DNA of 42,443 bases from Pirellulaceae bacterium (GTDB lineage Bacteria > Planctomycetota > Planctomycetia > Pirellulales > Pirellulaceae), in NCBI GenBank assembly GCA_016784735.1, contig JADHUC010000067.1:1-42443 (forward strand), in the 5' to 3' direction. Below are positions 41,831 to 42,443 of the stretch, one piece after another. A program made the translations under genes and the position numbers. Below the pieces are notes generated by a model. The model did no database searches, was not told the DNA's origin, and worked only from the letters and a program-made list of their open reading frames with translations. Numbering within the stretch: position 1 is the stretch's first letter; each line of letters opens with the position of its first letter.

Positions 41831-42443
41831 ATGAGCGATTCGAGCTGCCCCACTTGCACCCGCTGCGGCACGCCCATTCCCGCGGGCACGACGGACCAGC
41901 TTTGCCCCGCCTGCCTGATGTCGGGCGCCCTGAAGGCACCGGTCGACGAGACCCTCCCAATGCCGCCCGGCCTGTCGGCGTCGCCACCAGGGCCTACGGA
42001 ATTCCCCTGCGAAATCGGTGGTTACCGATTACGTGGATTGCTTGGGCGCGGCGGCATGGGCACGGTGTACGAAGCCGAACAATTCGCCACCGGGCGCCGC
42101 GTCGCGTTGAAAATGCTGGGGCGCGGACTCGATTCGCCGGAGATGCGTCAGCGGTTTCTCCGCGAAGGCCGCCTCGCCGCAGGCGTCAACCATCCGAACA
42201 GCCTCTACATTTTTGGGTCCGAGGAGATCGAAGGCGTCCCGGTGATCACCATGGAGATTGCCGGTAGCGGCACGCTCAAGGACAAGCTCAAGCGGCGTGG
42301 CCCGCTTCCGACAACGGAGGCGGTCGACGCGATCCTGGACGTCGTCGCTGGCCTGGAAGCCGCCTTCGCAGCCGGGGTGCTGCACCGCGACATCAAGCCG
42401 TCCAACTGTTTCGTCAGCCCAGACGGTTCGGTGAAGATCGGTG
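41831..42443 (+). CDS. Zinc-ribbon Ser/Thr protein kinase (partial, runs off the window)
   Basis: 204 residues visible. N-terminal zinc ribbon (CPTCTRCGTPIPAGT and CPAC, residues 6-28), linker, then a Hanks-type kinase: glycine loop LGRGGMGTVYEAE (71-83), Lys94 in VALKML, and catalytic loop HRDIKPSN (185-192). ATG 41831 follows directly on the duplicated leader. Such kinases are partners of adjacent ECF sigma factors in planctomycetes, probably switching them on by phosphorylation; the sensor part lies beyond the window. Confidence 0.93.
   Translation, partial: MSDSSCPTCTRCGTPIPAGTTDQLCPACLMSGALKAPVDETLPMPPGLSASPPGPTEFPCEIGGYRLRGLLGRGGMGTVYEAEQFATGRRVALKMLGRGLDSPEMRQRFLREGRLAAGVNHPNSLYIFGSEEIEGVPVITMEIAGSGTLKDKLKRRGPLPTTEAVDAILDVVAGLEAAFAAGVLHRDIKPSNCFVSPDGSVKIG

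Noticed and set aside
41806..42267. 153-codon open frame at the window end
   Set aside because: It is out of frame with the zinc-ribbon kinase, which has clear motifs and continues past the window edge.

Overview
The window looks like part of a Planctomycetota chromosome, probably a Pirellulales relative. This is an inference from gene content: an S1 sulfatase operon with very large secreted glycan-active proteins, an ECF sigma factor next to a zinc-ribbon Ser/Thr kinase, a bacterial microcompartment (BMC) shell protein, a long HEAT-repeat protein, and many short perfect palindromes, some inside genes. GC is high throughout except around 14.95-15.8 kb. I saw no rRNA, tRNA, CRISPR array or intact transposase.

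Positions 1 to about 21.5 kb form a stress-tolerance island of four transcription units. Each is preceded by a copy of the same structured RNA leader ending in an intrinsic terminator (1-78, 4714-4816, 10645-10746, 15859-15962). Where the upstream DNA is visible (copies 2-4), a sigma70-like promoter lies 65-75 nt before the conserved core. Unit 1: SPFH/stomatin-like protein, coiled-coil protein with a degenerate YHS domain, a small paralogous protein, DUF3309 membrane protein, a small membrane gene broken by TAG, D-lactate dehydrogenase and a CsbD remnant. Unit 2: DnaK, the second small paralogue, a BMC shell-gene fragment, an M50 protease with CBS domains, and cardiolipin synthase. A DUF2294 gene follows on the opposite strand. 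Unit 3: GT4 glycosyltransferase, an alpha/alpha-barrel-like protein, GH130 mannoside phosphorylase/hydrolase, a second DUF2294 gene and small unknowns. Unit 4: ferritin-like protein, GroEL, an unknown, an intact solitary BMC-H shell protein, another unknown, a PAS-PAS-PP2C (RsbU-like) phosphatase and a zinc-ribbon STAS protein. Together these suggest one regulon for proteotoxic, envelope and low-oxygen or dormancy stress, tied together by the leader RNA. That is the main candidate for an undescribed system here.

From 21.5 to 25 kb there is a small unknown gene, a long gene-poor stretch with inverted repeats, a cold-shock protein and a secreted transglutaminase-like protein. From 25.0 to 35.4 kb a co-directional block encodes a sulfatase, a 1258-residue GH42-like protein, a jelly-roll-like secreted protein and a 1242-residue lyase-like protein; this looks like a catabolic set for a sulfated polysaccharide. 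From 35.5 to 42.4 kb are a HEAT-repeat protein with a likely frameshift in its signal peptide, a Mut7-C ubiquitin-like domain cut off next to a repeat, and an ECF sigma / ankyrin-acyltransferase / Ser-Thr kinase block in which the leader before the kinase is duplicated before the acyltransferase.

At least five types of short palindromic element are present. Several sit in frame inside coding sequences, and one is shown to be an insertion by comparison with an empty homologous site.
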